DNA of 64,000 bases from Sphingopyxis sp. (lineage in GTDB: Bacteria > Pseudomonadota > Alphaproteobacteria > Sphingomonadales > Sphingomonadaceae), in contig NZ_JADIZJ010000021.1 of NCBI RefSeq assembly GCF_016704835.1, forward strand, positions 434,001 through 498,000, in the 5' to 3' direction. The translations under genes and the position numbers were made by a program. The notes below the pieces were generated by a model. The model had not been told where the DNA came from. It worked only from the letters and a program-made list of their open reading frames with translations, and ran no database searches. Shown piece by piece: positions 16,994 through 24,368 of the stretch. Each line of letters begins with the position of its first letter. Positions within the stretch are counted from its first letter, which is position 1.

Positions 16994-19626
16994 CTCAGCG
17001 CGGCTTTGACCGCGGCGACCGCCGCATCGGCTGCGCCGCCATCGGGACCGCCGCCCTGCGCCATGTCGGCCCGGCCGCCCCCGCCCTGCCCGCCAAGCGC
17101 TGCAACCGCGAGCTTGACGAGATCGACGGCATTATGCGCAACCCCGTCGGTCACCCCGACCGCCACCGAAGCGCGCCCGTCGTTGACCGCGACGAGCATT
17201 GCGACGCCGCTGCCTACCTGCTTCTTGAGCCCGTCGACCGTGCCGCGCAGTTCCTTGGGATCGAGCCCGTCTACCACCTGCGCGATAAACGCGGTGTTGC
17301 CGACCTGCTCGACCGCAGGCCCAGTCGCGCCGCCACCGCCACCCATCGCTAGCGCCTTCTTGGCATCGGCGAGTTCGCGCTCGGCCTTTTTCAGCGCTTC
17401 GGCCAGTTGCGCGACGCGCGCCGGGACATCGTCGGGCGAGGTCTTGAGCGCCGCCGCCGCTGCCTTCAGCGCCTCGTCGCGCCCGTTCAACCACGTCCGC
17501 GCTGCTTCGCCGGTCAGCGCCTCGATCCGCCGCACACCCGACGACACCGCCGACTCGCTGATGATCTTGAGCAAAGCAATATCGCCAAGCGCCCGGACAT
17601 GCGTCCCGCCGCAAAGCTCGACCGAATAATGATTGTCGGTCGCCTTGCCCATGCTGAGCACGCGCACCTCGTCGCCATATTTCTCGCCGAACAGCGCCAG
17701 CGCGCCCGCCGCGACGGCGTCATCAGGGGTCATCAGCCGCGTCGTCACCGCCTCATTGCCGCGGATCTGCGCGTTCACGTCGGCCTCGACGTCGGCGATC
17801 TCCTCGGCACTAAGCGCCTTGGGGTGCGAGAAGTCGAAGCGGAAACGGTCTTCAGCAACGAGACTGCCCTTCTGCGTCACATGCCCGCCCAGCCGGTTGC
17901 GCAGCGCCGCATGCAGCAGGTGCGTCGCGCTGTGATTGGCACGAATCCGGTCGCGGCGGTCGGCATCGACGGTCAACTGCACCGTGTCGCCGACCTTCAG
18001 CGTTCCCGCCTCCAGCTTGGCATGATGCGCATGGAGCCGTCCCAGCGGCTTGCCGGTGTCGCTGACCGACGCCTTCGCGCCGCCCAACGTCGCGATCGTT
18101 CCGCTGTCGCCCATCTGGCCGCCGCTCTCGCCATAGAAAGGCGTCTGGTTGGTCAGCACGGTGAGTTGGTCGCCCGGCTTGGCTTCGTCAACCGACGCGC
18201 CATCCTTGACCAGCGCGATCACTGTCGCCTCGCCCTCGGTTGCGCCATAACCGATAAATTCGGTGCCGCCCTGCGTCTCGGCAATGTCGTACCAGATCTC
18301 GTCCGAAGCCTTGTCTCCGCTGCCCTTCCACGCCGCGCGCGCCGCCGCCTTCTGCTGCGCCATCGCCGCATCGAAACCGGCACGGTCGACGGCAATGTCC
18401 TGCGTGCGCAGCGCGTCCTCGGTCAGATCATAGGGGAAACCGAACGTGTCGTAGAGCTTGAACGCAACCTCGCCGGGCAAGGTCGCGCCCGCCGACATCC
18501 CGACCGTCGCTTCGTCGAGCAATCGCAGCCCCTTGTCGAGCGTCTGGCGAAACTTGGCCTCTTCACGCTCCAGCGTCTCGGCAATCAGCGGCTGCGCACG
18601 GATCAGCTCGGGATAGGCGGCGCCCATCTCGGCGGTCAGCGACGGCAGCAGGCGGTACATCAGCGGATCCTTGGCGCCGAGCAGATGCGCGTGACGCATC
18701 GCACGGCGCATGATCCGGCGCAGCACATAACCGCGGCCCTCGTTCGACGGCAGCACCCCGTCGGCGACGAGGAAGCTCGACGCCCGCAGGTGATCGGCAA
18801 TCACGCGGTGGCTGGCCTGTGTCGCCCCCTCGGCCGGAACCCCGGTCAGGTCGACCGACGCGGCGATCAGCGCCTTGAACGTGTCGGTGTCATAATTGTC
18901 GTGGACGCCCTGCAGCACCGCGGCGACGCGCTCCAGCCCCATGCCGGTGTCGATGCTGGGTCGCGGCAGGTCGACGCGGTCGCCGGGGCCGCGCTGGTCG
19001 TACTGCATGAACACGAGGTTCCAGATCTCGACGAAGCGGTCGCCGTCTTCCTCGGGCGAACCCGGCGGGCCGCCCCAGATATGGTCGCCATGGTCATAGA
19101 AGATTTCGCTGCACGGCCCGCACGGGCCGGTGTCGCCCATCGACCAGAAATTGTCGTTGGTCGCGATGCGAACGATCCGCTCTTCAGGCAGCCCCGCGAT
19201 CTTTTTCCACAGGTCGAACGCCTCGTCATCGGTGTGATAGACGGTGACCGTCAGCCGTTCGGGCGCCAGACCCCAGGTCTTCGTGATCAGGTTCCACGCA
19301 TGGTGGATCGCCTGTTCCTTGAAATAGTCGCCGAACGAGAAATTGCCCAGCATTTCAAAGAAGGTATGGTGGCGCGCGGTGAAGCCGACATTGTCGAGGT
19401 CATTATGCTTGCCGCCTGCGCGGACGCATTTCTGCGCCGATACCGCGGTGCTGTACGGCCGTTTTTCAAGGCCCGTGAAGACATTCTTGAACGGCACCAT
19501 CCCGGCGTTGACGAACATCAACGTCGGGTCGTTGTACGGCACCAGCGGTGCCGACGGCTCGATATGGTGCCCGGTGCCCCCGAAATAGTCGAGGAACGAG
19601 CGGCGGATGTCGTTGGTCGATGTCAT
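16990..19626 (-). CDS. alaS: alanyl-tRNA synthetase
   Basis: An 878-residue synthetase of standard length. It begins DIRRSFLDYF; the class II catalytic core has LMFVNAGMVPFKNVF and HHTFFEMLGNFSFGDYF (motif 2 region). The editing domain keeps the zinc ligands in NHSATHLLH and CGGTHV. The C-terminal DHHA1 part ends with a glycine-rich ADMAQGGGPDGG segment. It charges tRNA-Ala and clears mischarged Ser/Gly. It is the first gene of a two-gene unit with the START-fold protein. No upstream attenuator is obvious in the 72 nt to the next gene. Confidence 0.99.
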   Translation of the reverse strand: MTSTNDIRRSFLDYFGGTGHHIEPSAPLVPYNDPTLMFVNAGMVPFKNVFTGLEKRPYSTAVSAQKCVRAGGKHNDLDNVGFTARHHTFFEMLGNFSFGDYFKEQAIHHAWNLITKTWGLAPERLTVTVYHTDDEAFDLWKKIAGLPEERIVRIATNDNFWSMGDTGPCGPCSEIFYDHGDHIWGGPPGSPEEDGDRFVEIWNLVFMQYDQRGPGDRVDLPRPSIDTGMGLERVAAVLQGVHDNYDTDTFKALIAASVDLTGVPAEGATQASHRVIADHLRASSFLVADGVLPSNEGRGYVLRRIMRRAMRHAHLLGAKDPLMYRLLPSLTAEMGAAYPELIRAQPLIAETLEREEAKFRQTLDKGLRLLDEATVGMSAGATLPGEVAFKLYDTFGFPYDLTEDALRTQDIAVDRAGFDAAMAQQKAAARAAWKGSGDKASDEIWYDIAETQGGTEFIGYGATEGEATVIALVKDGASVDEAKPGDQLTVLTNQTPFYGESGGQMGDSGTIATLGGAKASVSDTGKPLGRLHAHHAKLEAGTLKVGDTVQLTVDADRRDRIRANHSATHLLHAALRNRLGGHVTQKGSLVAEDRFRFDFSHPKALSAEEIADVEADVNAQIRGNEAVTTRLMTPDDAVAAGALALFGEKYGDEVRVLSMGKATDNHYSVELCGGTHVRALGDIALLKIISESAVSSGVRRIEALTGEAARTWLNGRDEALKAAAAALKTSPDDVPARVAQLAEALKKAERELADAKKALAMGGGGGATGPAVEQVGNTAFIAQVVDGLDPKELRGTVDGLKKQVGSGVAMLVAVNDGRASVAVGVTDGVAHNAVDLVKLAVAALGGQGGGGRADMAQGGGPDGGAADAAVAAVKAALS

Positions 19627-19698
19627 GCGCGCGAATTAGGGATTTTGCGGGCATGCGACAAGCCGCTTCGTGTCGATGACGATCAACGCCGCAATCGA

Positions 19699-20286
19699 TC
19701 AGAAAGCGGTCGCGATCCCTTTGCCCAGATAGCAGGGTAATTGCCGCAGGACATCGGCCTTCGGCACCCCGTCCTCGATCAGCTCGCCGGGGACTTCGGA
19801 GGTGTCGGTGCGCACCACGGTCCAGTCGGCGCCGGGGGCGGTGCGATGCACCGCGACATAGCCGCAATCCATCGCGCCGTCCTTGCGATCGCCGCGAAAA
19901 TCAAACGCGGCATATAGTCCCGGCGGCTGTCCCGCGGGATCGGCGTACCAGCTGACGCGCAGCACCCGAAGCGTGCCGTCGGCCCATAAGGTCGGGCGCT
20001 TGCGCAGGTTCATTTCCCATTCGAGCCGGGGATTCGCCGCCTGGAACGACAGCCGCAGCATCGCATAGGCGCTGGCATAATCGCGCTTGGCCAGCGCCAT
20101 CGTGTAGGCAGCAAAGCGGCCCATCGCGGCGCTTTCATCAGCTGCCGCGACAGTAAAGGCTGCATCGTCGGCGCCCGTCGTAACCCGCTCGACCTCGGGA
20201 CCGAGCGGCGGCGCCTGCGCCCCGGTCGTGCTGGCGATCAACCCCAGCGCGGCGAGCGGCAGCCAGCGCCGCCGATCAATAGCCAT
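19699..20286 (-). CDS. secreted DUF4019-like protein
   Basis: A 195-residue protein with a short leader (MAIDRRRWLPLAALGLIASTTGAQ) and a DUF4019-like region: a helical part with YASAYAML and a beta-rich part with VSWYADPAGQPPGLYAAFDF and VHRTAPGADWTVVRTD. The function of the family is unknown. Its start overlaps the end of the GST gene by 11 nt, so it is the last gene of an agmatinase-GST-DUF4019 unit. Confidence 0.75.
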   Translation of the reverse strand: MAIDRRRWLPLAALGLIASTTGAQAPPLGPEVERVTTGADDAAFTVAAADESAAMGRFAAYTMALAKRDYASAYAMLRLSFQAANPRLEWEMNLRKRPTLWADGTLRVLRVSWYADPAGQPPGLYAAFDFRGDRKDGAMDCGYVAVHRTAPGADWTVVRTDTSEVPGELIEDGVPKADVLRQLPCYLGKGIATAF

Positions 20287-20902
20287 AATAAGCGCCGCCC
20301 TTTTCGCGCGCGCGCTGCCAGGCGGGGCGCGCGTGGCACGCGTTCACCAAGTAGGCGAGTTTGGGATAGCGCGCCGCCATGCCCTGCATGATCGCGATCT
20401 CAGCCGGGAAGCTCAGCATGATGTCCGCCGCCGACAGGCTATCGCCGATGAAATGGCCGGTGTCGCCGACGCGGCTCTCCATATAGGCGAAATGCGTGTC
20501 GAGCTGTTGGTTGATCCGCGGTTCGAGCGGCGCCGCGGCTTCACCCAGCCTCGCGGTGTAGAGGCGCAGCAGGATCGGCGTCATCACCGATCCTTCCGCA
20601 AAATGTAGCCATTCGAGATGGCTGATATGGTCGTCACTGCCGCGCTCGGGAACCAGATGCCCGCCGCCGTGCCGCTCGCACAGATATTCGGTGATCGCAC
20701 CCGATTCGATGATGACCCGGCCATTGTCTTCGATGACCGGCGACTTGCCCAGTGGATGCACCGCGATCAGTTCGGGCGGCGCCAGGTTGGTCGTCGCGTC
20801 ACGGTCATAATATTTGACGTCATAAGGCGCACCGATTTCTTCAAGCAGCCACAAAATGCGCTGCGAGCGGCTGTTGTTCAGATGGTGGACGATCAGGGTC
20901 AT
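20276..20902 (-). CDS. glutathione S-transferase
   Basis: A 208-residue two-domain GST. The thioredoxin-like N-domain has HHLNNSRSQRILWLLEE (Ser as the likely active-site residue) and the cis-Pro and ESGAI glutathione site (GKSPVIEDNG, IIESGAITEYL). The alpha-helical C-domain has the N-capping FIGDSLSAADIMLSF. It probably detoxifies electrophiles, though the substrate is unknown. It lies 18 nt after the agmatinase-family gene and overlaps the DUF4019 gene. Confidence 0.92.
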   Translation of the reverse strand: MTLIVHHLNNSRSQRILWLLEEIGAPYDVKYYDRDATTNLAPPELIAVHPLGKSPVIEDNGRVIIESGAITEYLCERHGGGHLVPERGSDDHISHLEWLHFAEGSVMTPILLRLYTARLGEAAAPLEPRINQQLDTHFAYMESRVGDTGHFIGDSLSAADIMLSFPAEIAIMQGMAARYPKLAYLVNACHARPAWQRAREKGGAYYGY

Positions 20903-20920
20903 GATGCTCTCCTCAAGGGG

Positions 20921-21736
20921 TCAGTTTTTATATGAACCGTTGCGGTCGATCAGCGCCGCGAGTTCGCGCACCAGCTTGGCGCCAAGGATCGCGGTGACAT
21001 CGCCGATGTCGCGGCCGGGATGATGCTCGACGATGTCGGCGCCGACAATCGGCGCGGTCTGTTTGTGCAGAACTGCCAGAACTTCGCGCACCGTCAGCCC
21101 GCCGGGCTCGGGATGCGCGACGCCAGGCGCCGCCGACGGATCGATTCCGTCGAGGTCGATCGAGATGTAGAGCGGTCCGTCCAGGACAGGGACGCGATCG
21201 GGGGTAAAATCGGTCATCGGGATAATCTCGACCCCGAAGCGCGCCGCCTGCTCGCGGCAATGGCGGTTGAGGGTGCGGATGCCGACCTGCACCAACCGCG
21301 CCGCGTGACCCGCCTCGCAGATGCGCGCGAAGGGCGAGGCGTGGCTGCGCGAATTGCCGGCAAAATCGTCGTAAAGATCGGGGTGGGCGTCGAAATGAAG
21401 GATGCTCACCGGACCAGAGCAGGTCGCCGCGGCCTCGACGAGCGGAAAGGTGACTGCATGATCGCCCCCCAACGCGAGCGGTACCTCGCCGTCCTCCTGC
21501 AGCATCACGACGTGACGGCGGATCGCGGCATCATCGTGCGCGGTATTTTCGGTCAGCGGCAAATCGCCGTCATCGGTGAACGCAATGTCGGTACCGATTT
21601 CAGCGCCGAGTTCGCTCGCCATATTCCCGCGGTCGCTGAACAGCGCCGCCCGGATCGCCGCGGGTCCAGCGGCAGCGCCACGTTCGAAGCTGCTGTTGCT
21701 ATCGGTGGGCAAGCCGAAGAGGCGGATCGCGGGCAT
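20921..21736 (-). CDS. agmatinase/arginase-family ureohydrolase
   Basis: A 271-residue ureohydrolase with the full di-manganese site: GGDHAVT, FDAHPDLYD and SIDLDGIDP. The family hydrolyses guanidino compounds (agmatine, arginine, guanidinobutyrate) to urea. The long DHxD-containing middle region and the N-terminal FGLPTDSNSSFERGAA match the agmatinase side more than true arginases. Specificity cannot be decided from motifs. It is the first gene of a three-gene unit with a GST and a DUF4019 protein. Confidence 0.85.
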   Translation of the reverse strand: MPAIRLFGLPTDSNSSFERGAAAGPAAIRAALFSDRGNMASELGAEIGTDIAFTDDGDLPLTENTAHDDAAIRRHVVMLQEDGEVPLALGGDHAVTFPLVEAAATCSGPVSILHFDAHPDLYDDFAGNSRSHASPFARICEAGHAARLVQVGIRTLNRHCREQAARFGVEIIPMTDFTPDRVPVLDGPLYISIDLDGIDPSAAPGVAHPEPGGLTVREVLAVLHKQTAPIVGADIVEHHPGRDIGDVTAILGAKLVRELAALIDRNGSYKN

Positions 21737-22012
21737 GGCTCGCTTTTAGCCGTTGGTCGGATGTTCGCAAGGCGCAGCGAAAGGGATCGCATTGGTGAGC
21801 CAGGATAGTGGCGCCGACGGGAGTGAGGTCCGGTCCACAGCCACCCTTCCCATCCGGTTCGCATCGCGCGAAGTCGAAACTCCCGTCGGAGCAGAGCATG
21901 GCCGATTGGTGTCTCGACTTCGCTCGACGCGAACGGAGATGGAGGTGTCCGCGAACGACCAATTTCGGTCGTTTACACGCAAGGCGATCGTCGTAATAAG
22001 CTGTCGTTTGTC
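21737..22012. other. gene-free spacer with a REP-like inverted repeat
   Basis: No gene is supported in these 276 nt. They carry an imperfect inverted repeat: 21852-21880 (ends CGCGCGAAGTCGAAAC) and 21911-21938 (GTCTCGACTTCGCTCGACG). The CTTCGCTCGAC core is like palindromic elements common between genes in sphingomonads. It may also terminate or insulate the divergent flanking genes. Confidence 0.5.
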
Positions 22013-22495
22013 ATGAATATCCAGCACCAAATACCGACTTTGAAAACTCAGCGTCTCGAGTTGCGAGGACCGACGGCCGAGGATTACGTCGTCTACCGTG
22101 ATTTCTTTGCCGACGCAGAGGCATCACATTTTTACGGCGGTCCGATGGATGCTGACCGTGCTTGGCGCGTGCTGGCATCAGACTTGGGGCACTGGGCACT
22201 TCGTGGCTATGGCCGGTGGTCAGTTGTCGAACAGGCGACGGGACGAATGGTGGGCGGCTGCGGCCTTTGGTGGCCCGAGGGCTACCCGCGGTCCGAGCTC
22301 ACATGGTGGATTATCCCATCTGCAAGGCGACATGGCTATGCGATCGAAGCTTCGCGTACAGCGGTTGCCTTTGGCTATGACACACTTGGCTGGAAGCTCG
22401 TCGAAACTCACATGAATGACGAAAACATCGCGGCGCGGATGCTTGTAGAAAAACTCGCGAGGTGGCACCCCATTTCTGCGGGAAAAGTTTCCTGA
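22013..22495 (+). CDS. GNAT N-acetyltransferase, C-terminus frameshifted
   Basis: A 160-residue RimJ/RimL-like acetyltransferase (LKTQRLELRGPTAEDY, then IIPSARRHGYAIEA as the acetyl-CoA loop and NIAARMLVEKL). After VEKL the frame reads ARWHPISAGKVS and stops. In the frame starting at 22461 the sequence reads GGTPFLREKFPDGLERDVFA and continues to a stop at 22536-22538, which is the normal GNAT C-terminus. A single-base shift near 22456-22461 therefore separates the last beta-strand. It may be a sequencing error or a recent mutation. The frame-corrected protein would have about 174 residues. Confidence 0.8.
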   Translation: MNIQHQIPTLKTQRLELRGPTAEDYVVYRDFFADAEASHFYGGPMDADRAWRVLASDLGHWALRGYGRWSVVEQATGRMVGGCGLWWPEGYPRSELTWWIIPSARRHGYAIEASRTAVAFGYDTLGWKLVETHMNDENIAARMLVEKLARWHPISAGKVS

Positions 22496-22635
22496 CGGAT
22501 TGGAAAGGGATGTTTTCGCATTACCGCGTCCACTTTGACTGCAATTTAACGATAAACCTGCGCGTCCGCGTCCCACCCCAAAGCACCCTCTTGGCCAACA
22601 CCGCAAAACCACCACGGCATAAAAGGTCAACGGCC

Positions 22636-22728
22636 GGCGGGTCCACCTGCGGGGAGAGGGAGTGCAGGTGCAAGGGGCTGGAGACCCGCCGCCGTTTCCC
22701 GGTCGGCCCGCCAATGCGAACCGACCGG
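22636..22728 (-). terminator. nested hairpins downstream of recA
   Basis: Inverted repeats CCGGTCGG (22699-22706) and CCGACCGG (22721-22728) lie just after the recA stop. A second, nested structure pairs GGCGGGT (22636-22642) with ACCCGCC (22684-22690) around CACCTGC/GCAGGTG. There is no clear T-tract, so a terminator role is only likely. Confidence 0.4.
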
Positions 22729-22735
22729 ATCGGAA

Positions 22736-23815
22736 TTAATTGATGTCGTCGCCCTCGTCGTCGGGGCCGGCCATCATTTCTTCGGCCACCGCGTCGGTGC
22801 GGCTGCGAATGGCGGCTTCGAGCCGGTCCATAAGTTCCGGATTTTCCTTGAGGAAGGTTTTCGCATTTTCGCGACCCTGACCAATGCGGATCGAGTCATA
22901 GCTGAACCAGGCCCCCGACTTTTCTACGATTCCGGCCTTGACGCCCAGGTCGAGAATCTCGCCGATCTTGGAAATGCCCTGCCCGTACATGATGTCGAAT
23001 TCGACCTGCTTGAACGGCGGTGCGACCTTGTTCTTCACGACCTTGACCTTGGTCGTGTTGCCGACGATCTCGTCGCCATTCTTGATCTGACCGGTGCGGC
23101 GGATGTCGAGGCGGACCGACGCGTAGAATTTCAGTGCATTGCCGCCGGTCGTGGTTTCGGGGTTGCCGTACATCACGCCGATTTTCATGCGCAGTTGGTT
23201 GATGAAGATCACCATGCAACGCGAACGGCTGATCGAACCGGTAAGCTTGCGCAGCGACTGCGACATCAACCGCGCCTGCAGGCCGACATGGGTGTCGCCC
23301 ATCTCGCCTTCGATTTCGGCGCGCGGAACCAGCGCAGCGACCGAGTCGACGACCAGCACGTCGATCGCGTTCGAGCGCACCAGCGTGTCGACGATTTCGA
23401 GCGCCTGCTCGCCGGTGTCGGGCTGCGAGATGATCAGTTCGTCGATGTTGACGCCCAGCTTGCGCGCATAGACCGGGTCGAGCGCATGTTCGGCATCGAC
23501 AAAGGCAACGGTGCCGCCGCCCTTTTGCGCTTCGGCCAAGACGTGCAGCGCCAGCGTGGTCTTGCCTGAGCTTTCGGGACCGTAGATTTCGATGACGCGG
23601 CCGCGCGGCAGGCCGCCGACGCCGAGCGCGATGTCGAGGCCGAGCGAACCGGTCGAGATCGCCTCGACCTGCATCGCCTCTTTCGAGCCCAATTTCATCA
23701 CCGAGCCTTTGCCAAAGGCGCGATCGATCTGCGCGAGCGCGGCGTCGAGCGCCTTCTGCCTGTCCGTGTTGTTCACTGATTTCCCCGATTCGACGAGTGA
23801 CAATTGTCCGGCCAT
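22736..23815 (-). CDS. recA: recombinase A
   Basis: A 359-residue RecA of standard length. Walker A GPESSGKTT, the Walker B region IDVLVVDSVAAL, loop L1 EGEMGDTHVG, loop L2 GNPETTTGGNALKFYASVRLDI and the acidic C-terminal tail DDEGDDIN are all present. It forms filaments on single-stranded DNA for recombination and activates LexA self-cleavage. A GAAC-N7-GAAC SOS box lies 77-91 nt upstream of the start. Confidence 0.99.
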   Translation of the reverse strand: MAGQLSLVESGKSVNNTDRQKALDAALAQIDRAFGKGSVMKLGSKEAMQVEAISTGSLGLDIALGVGGLPRGRVIEIYGPESSGKTTLALHVLAEAQKGGGTVAFVDAEHALDPVYARKLGVNIDELIISQPDTGEQALEIVDTLVRSNAIDVLVVDSVAALVPRAEIEGEMGDTHVGLQARLMSQSLRKLTGSISRSRCMVIFINQLRMKIGVMYGNPETTTGGNALKFYASVRLDIRRTGQIKNGDEIVGNTTKVKVVKNKVAPPFKQVEFDIMYGQGISKIGEILDLGVKAGIVEKSGAWFSYDSIRIGQGRENAKTFLKENPELMDRLEAAIRSRTDAVAEEMMAGPDDEGDDIN

Positions 23816-23891
23816 TACCGTACCCTTCCAGCTCTAGAGCGACGACAGAAGCATCGCAACGCCGAACCTATGTACGTTATTTGTTCTCATA

Positions 23892-23906
23892 GAACAAGAG
23901 TGGAAC
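23892..23906 (-). promoter_or_regulatory. LexA (SOS) box of recA
   Basis: GAAC-N7-GAAC (GTTC-N7-GTTC on the recA strand), the alphaproteobacterial LexA direct-repeat operator. It overlaps a perfect palindrome, TTGTTCT-CAT-AGAACAA at 23881-23897, giving three half-sites in 24 nt. Confidence 0.85.
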
Positions 23907-23934
23907 AAATATTTCATCGTGCTATTTCTGTCAT

Positions 23935-23999
23935 CTCAGCCAAGGCCGGGATCTCGACCTCGCGCGCGACGCGCCGGCAAGATCCCGGCCTTCGCCGAG
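23935..23999. repeat. REP-like inverted repeat upstream of recA
   Basis: Arms 23935-23954 and 23980-23999 form an imperfect inverted repeat with a perfect 12-bp core (AAGGCCGGGATC / GATCCCGGCCTT). The CGGCGAAGGCCGGGAT half resembles the elements at 16441 and 37737. It sits between the recA promoter and the end of the receiver gene. Confidence 0.65.
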
Positions 24000-24017
24000 A
24001 CGGCGATCAGGTCGGAT

Positions 24018-24368
24018 TTACGCGCTGAATTCGGCCAGCGCAGCTTCGATATCGCTGATCCGAAAGGGTTTGGCGACCAGCTTGCGGTGGGCATGCACCG
24101 ACGGCAAAATATCGCCGCCCCCCGAGGTGAACGCAAAGGGAATCCCCCGCTCGGCTAGCGCATCGGCAACCGGCCAGCCCTTTTCGTCACCCAGATTGAT
24201 GTCGACGAGCGCCCCGCCGAGCGATTCGGTCGCGATGATCGCCAGCGCTTCGTCCATGCTCGCCGCCTGCGCGGGCTCGGGCAGGCCCAGTGCGTCGAAC
24301 ATGTCGGCGAGCATCATGCCGATCAGCACATCGTCCTCGACGAGCAGGATACGGGTTCCATCAGCCAT
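24018..24368 (-). CDS. stand-alone response-regulator receiver
   Basis: A 116-residue single-domain receiver: ILLVEDDVLIG (acidic pocket), phospho-acceptor Asp in ALVDINLG, Thr in FAFTSG and Lys in VAKPFR. There is no output domain. Its start overlaps the cckA stop by 8 nt, so both are made together and CckA may phosphorylate it or use it as a phosphate sink. The INLGDEKGWPVADALAERG pattern is of the small receivers linked to HWE/HisKA_2 systems and not typical of CpdR or DivK. Confidence 0.85.
   Translation of the reverse strand: MADGTRILLVEDDVLIGMMLADMFDALGLPEPAQAASMDEALAIIATESLGGALVDINLGDEKGWPVADALAERGIPFAFTSGGGDILPSVHAHRKLVAKPFRISDIEAALAEFSA

Noticed and set aside
17407..19740. 777-codon plus-strand frame opposite alaS
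   Set aside because: Antisense shadow of a certain gene; Arg-rich without motifs.
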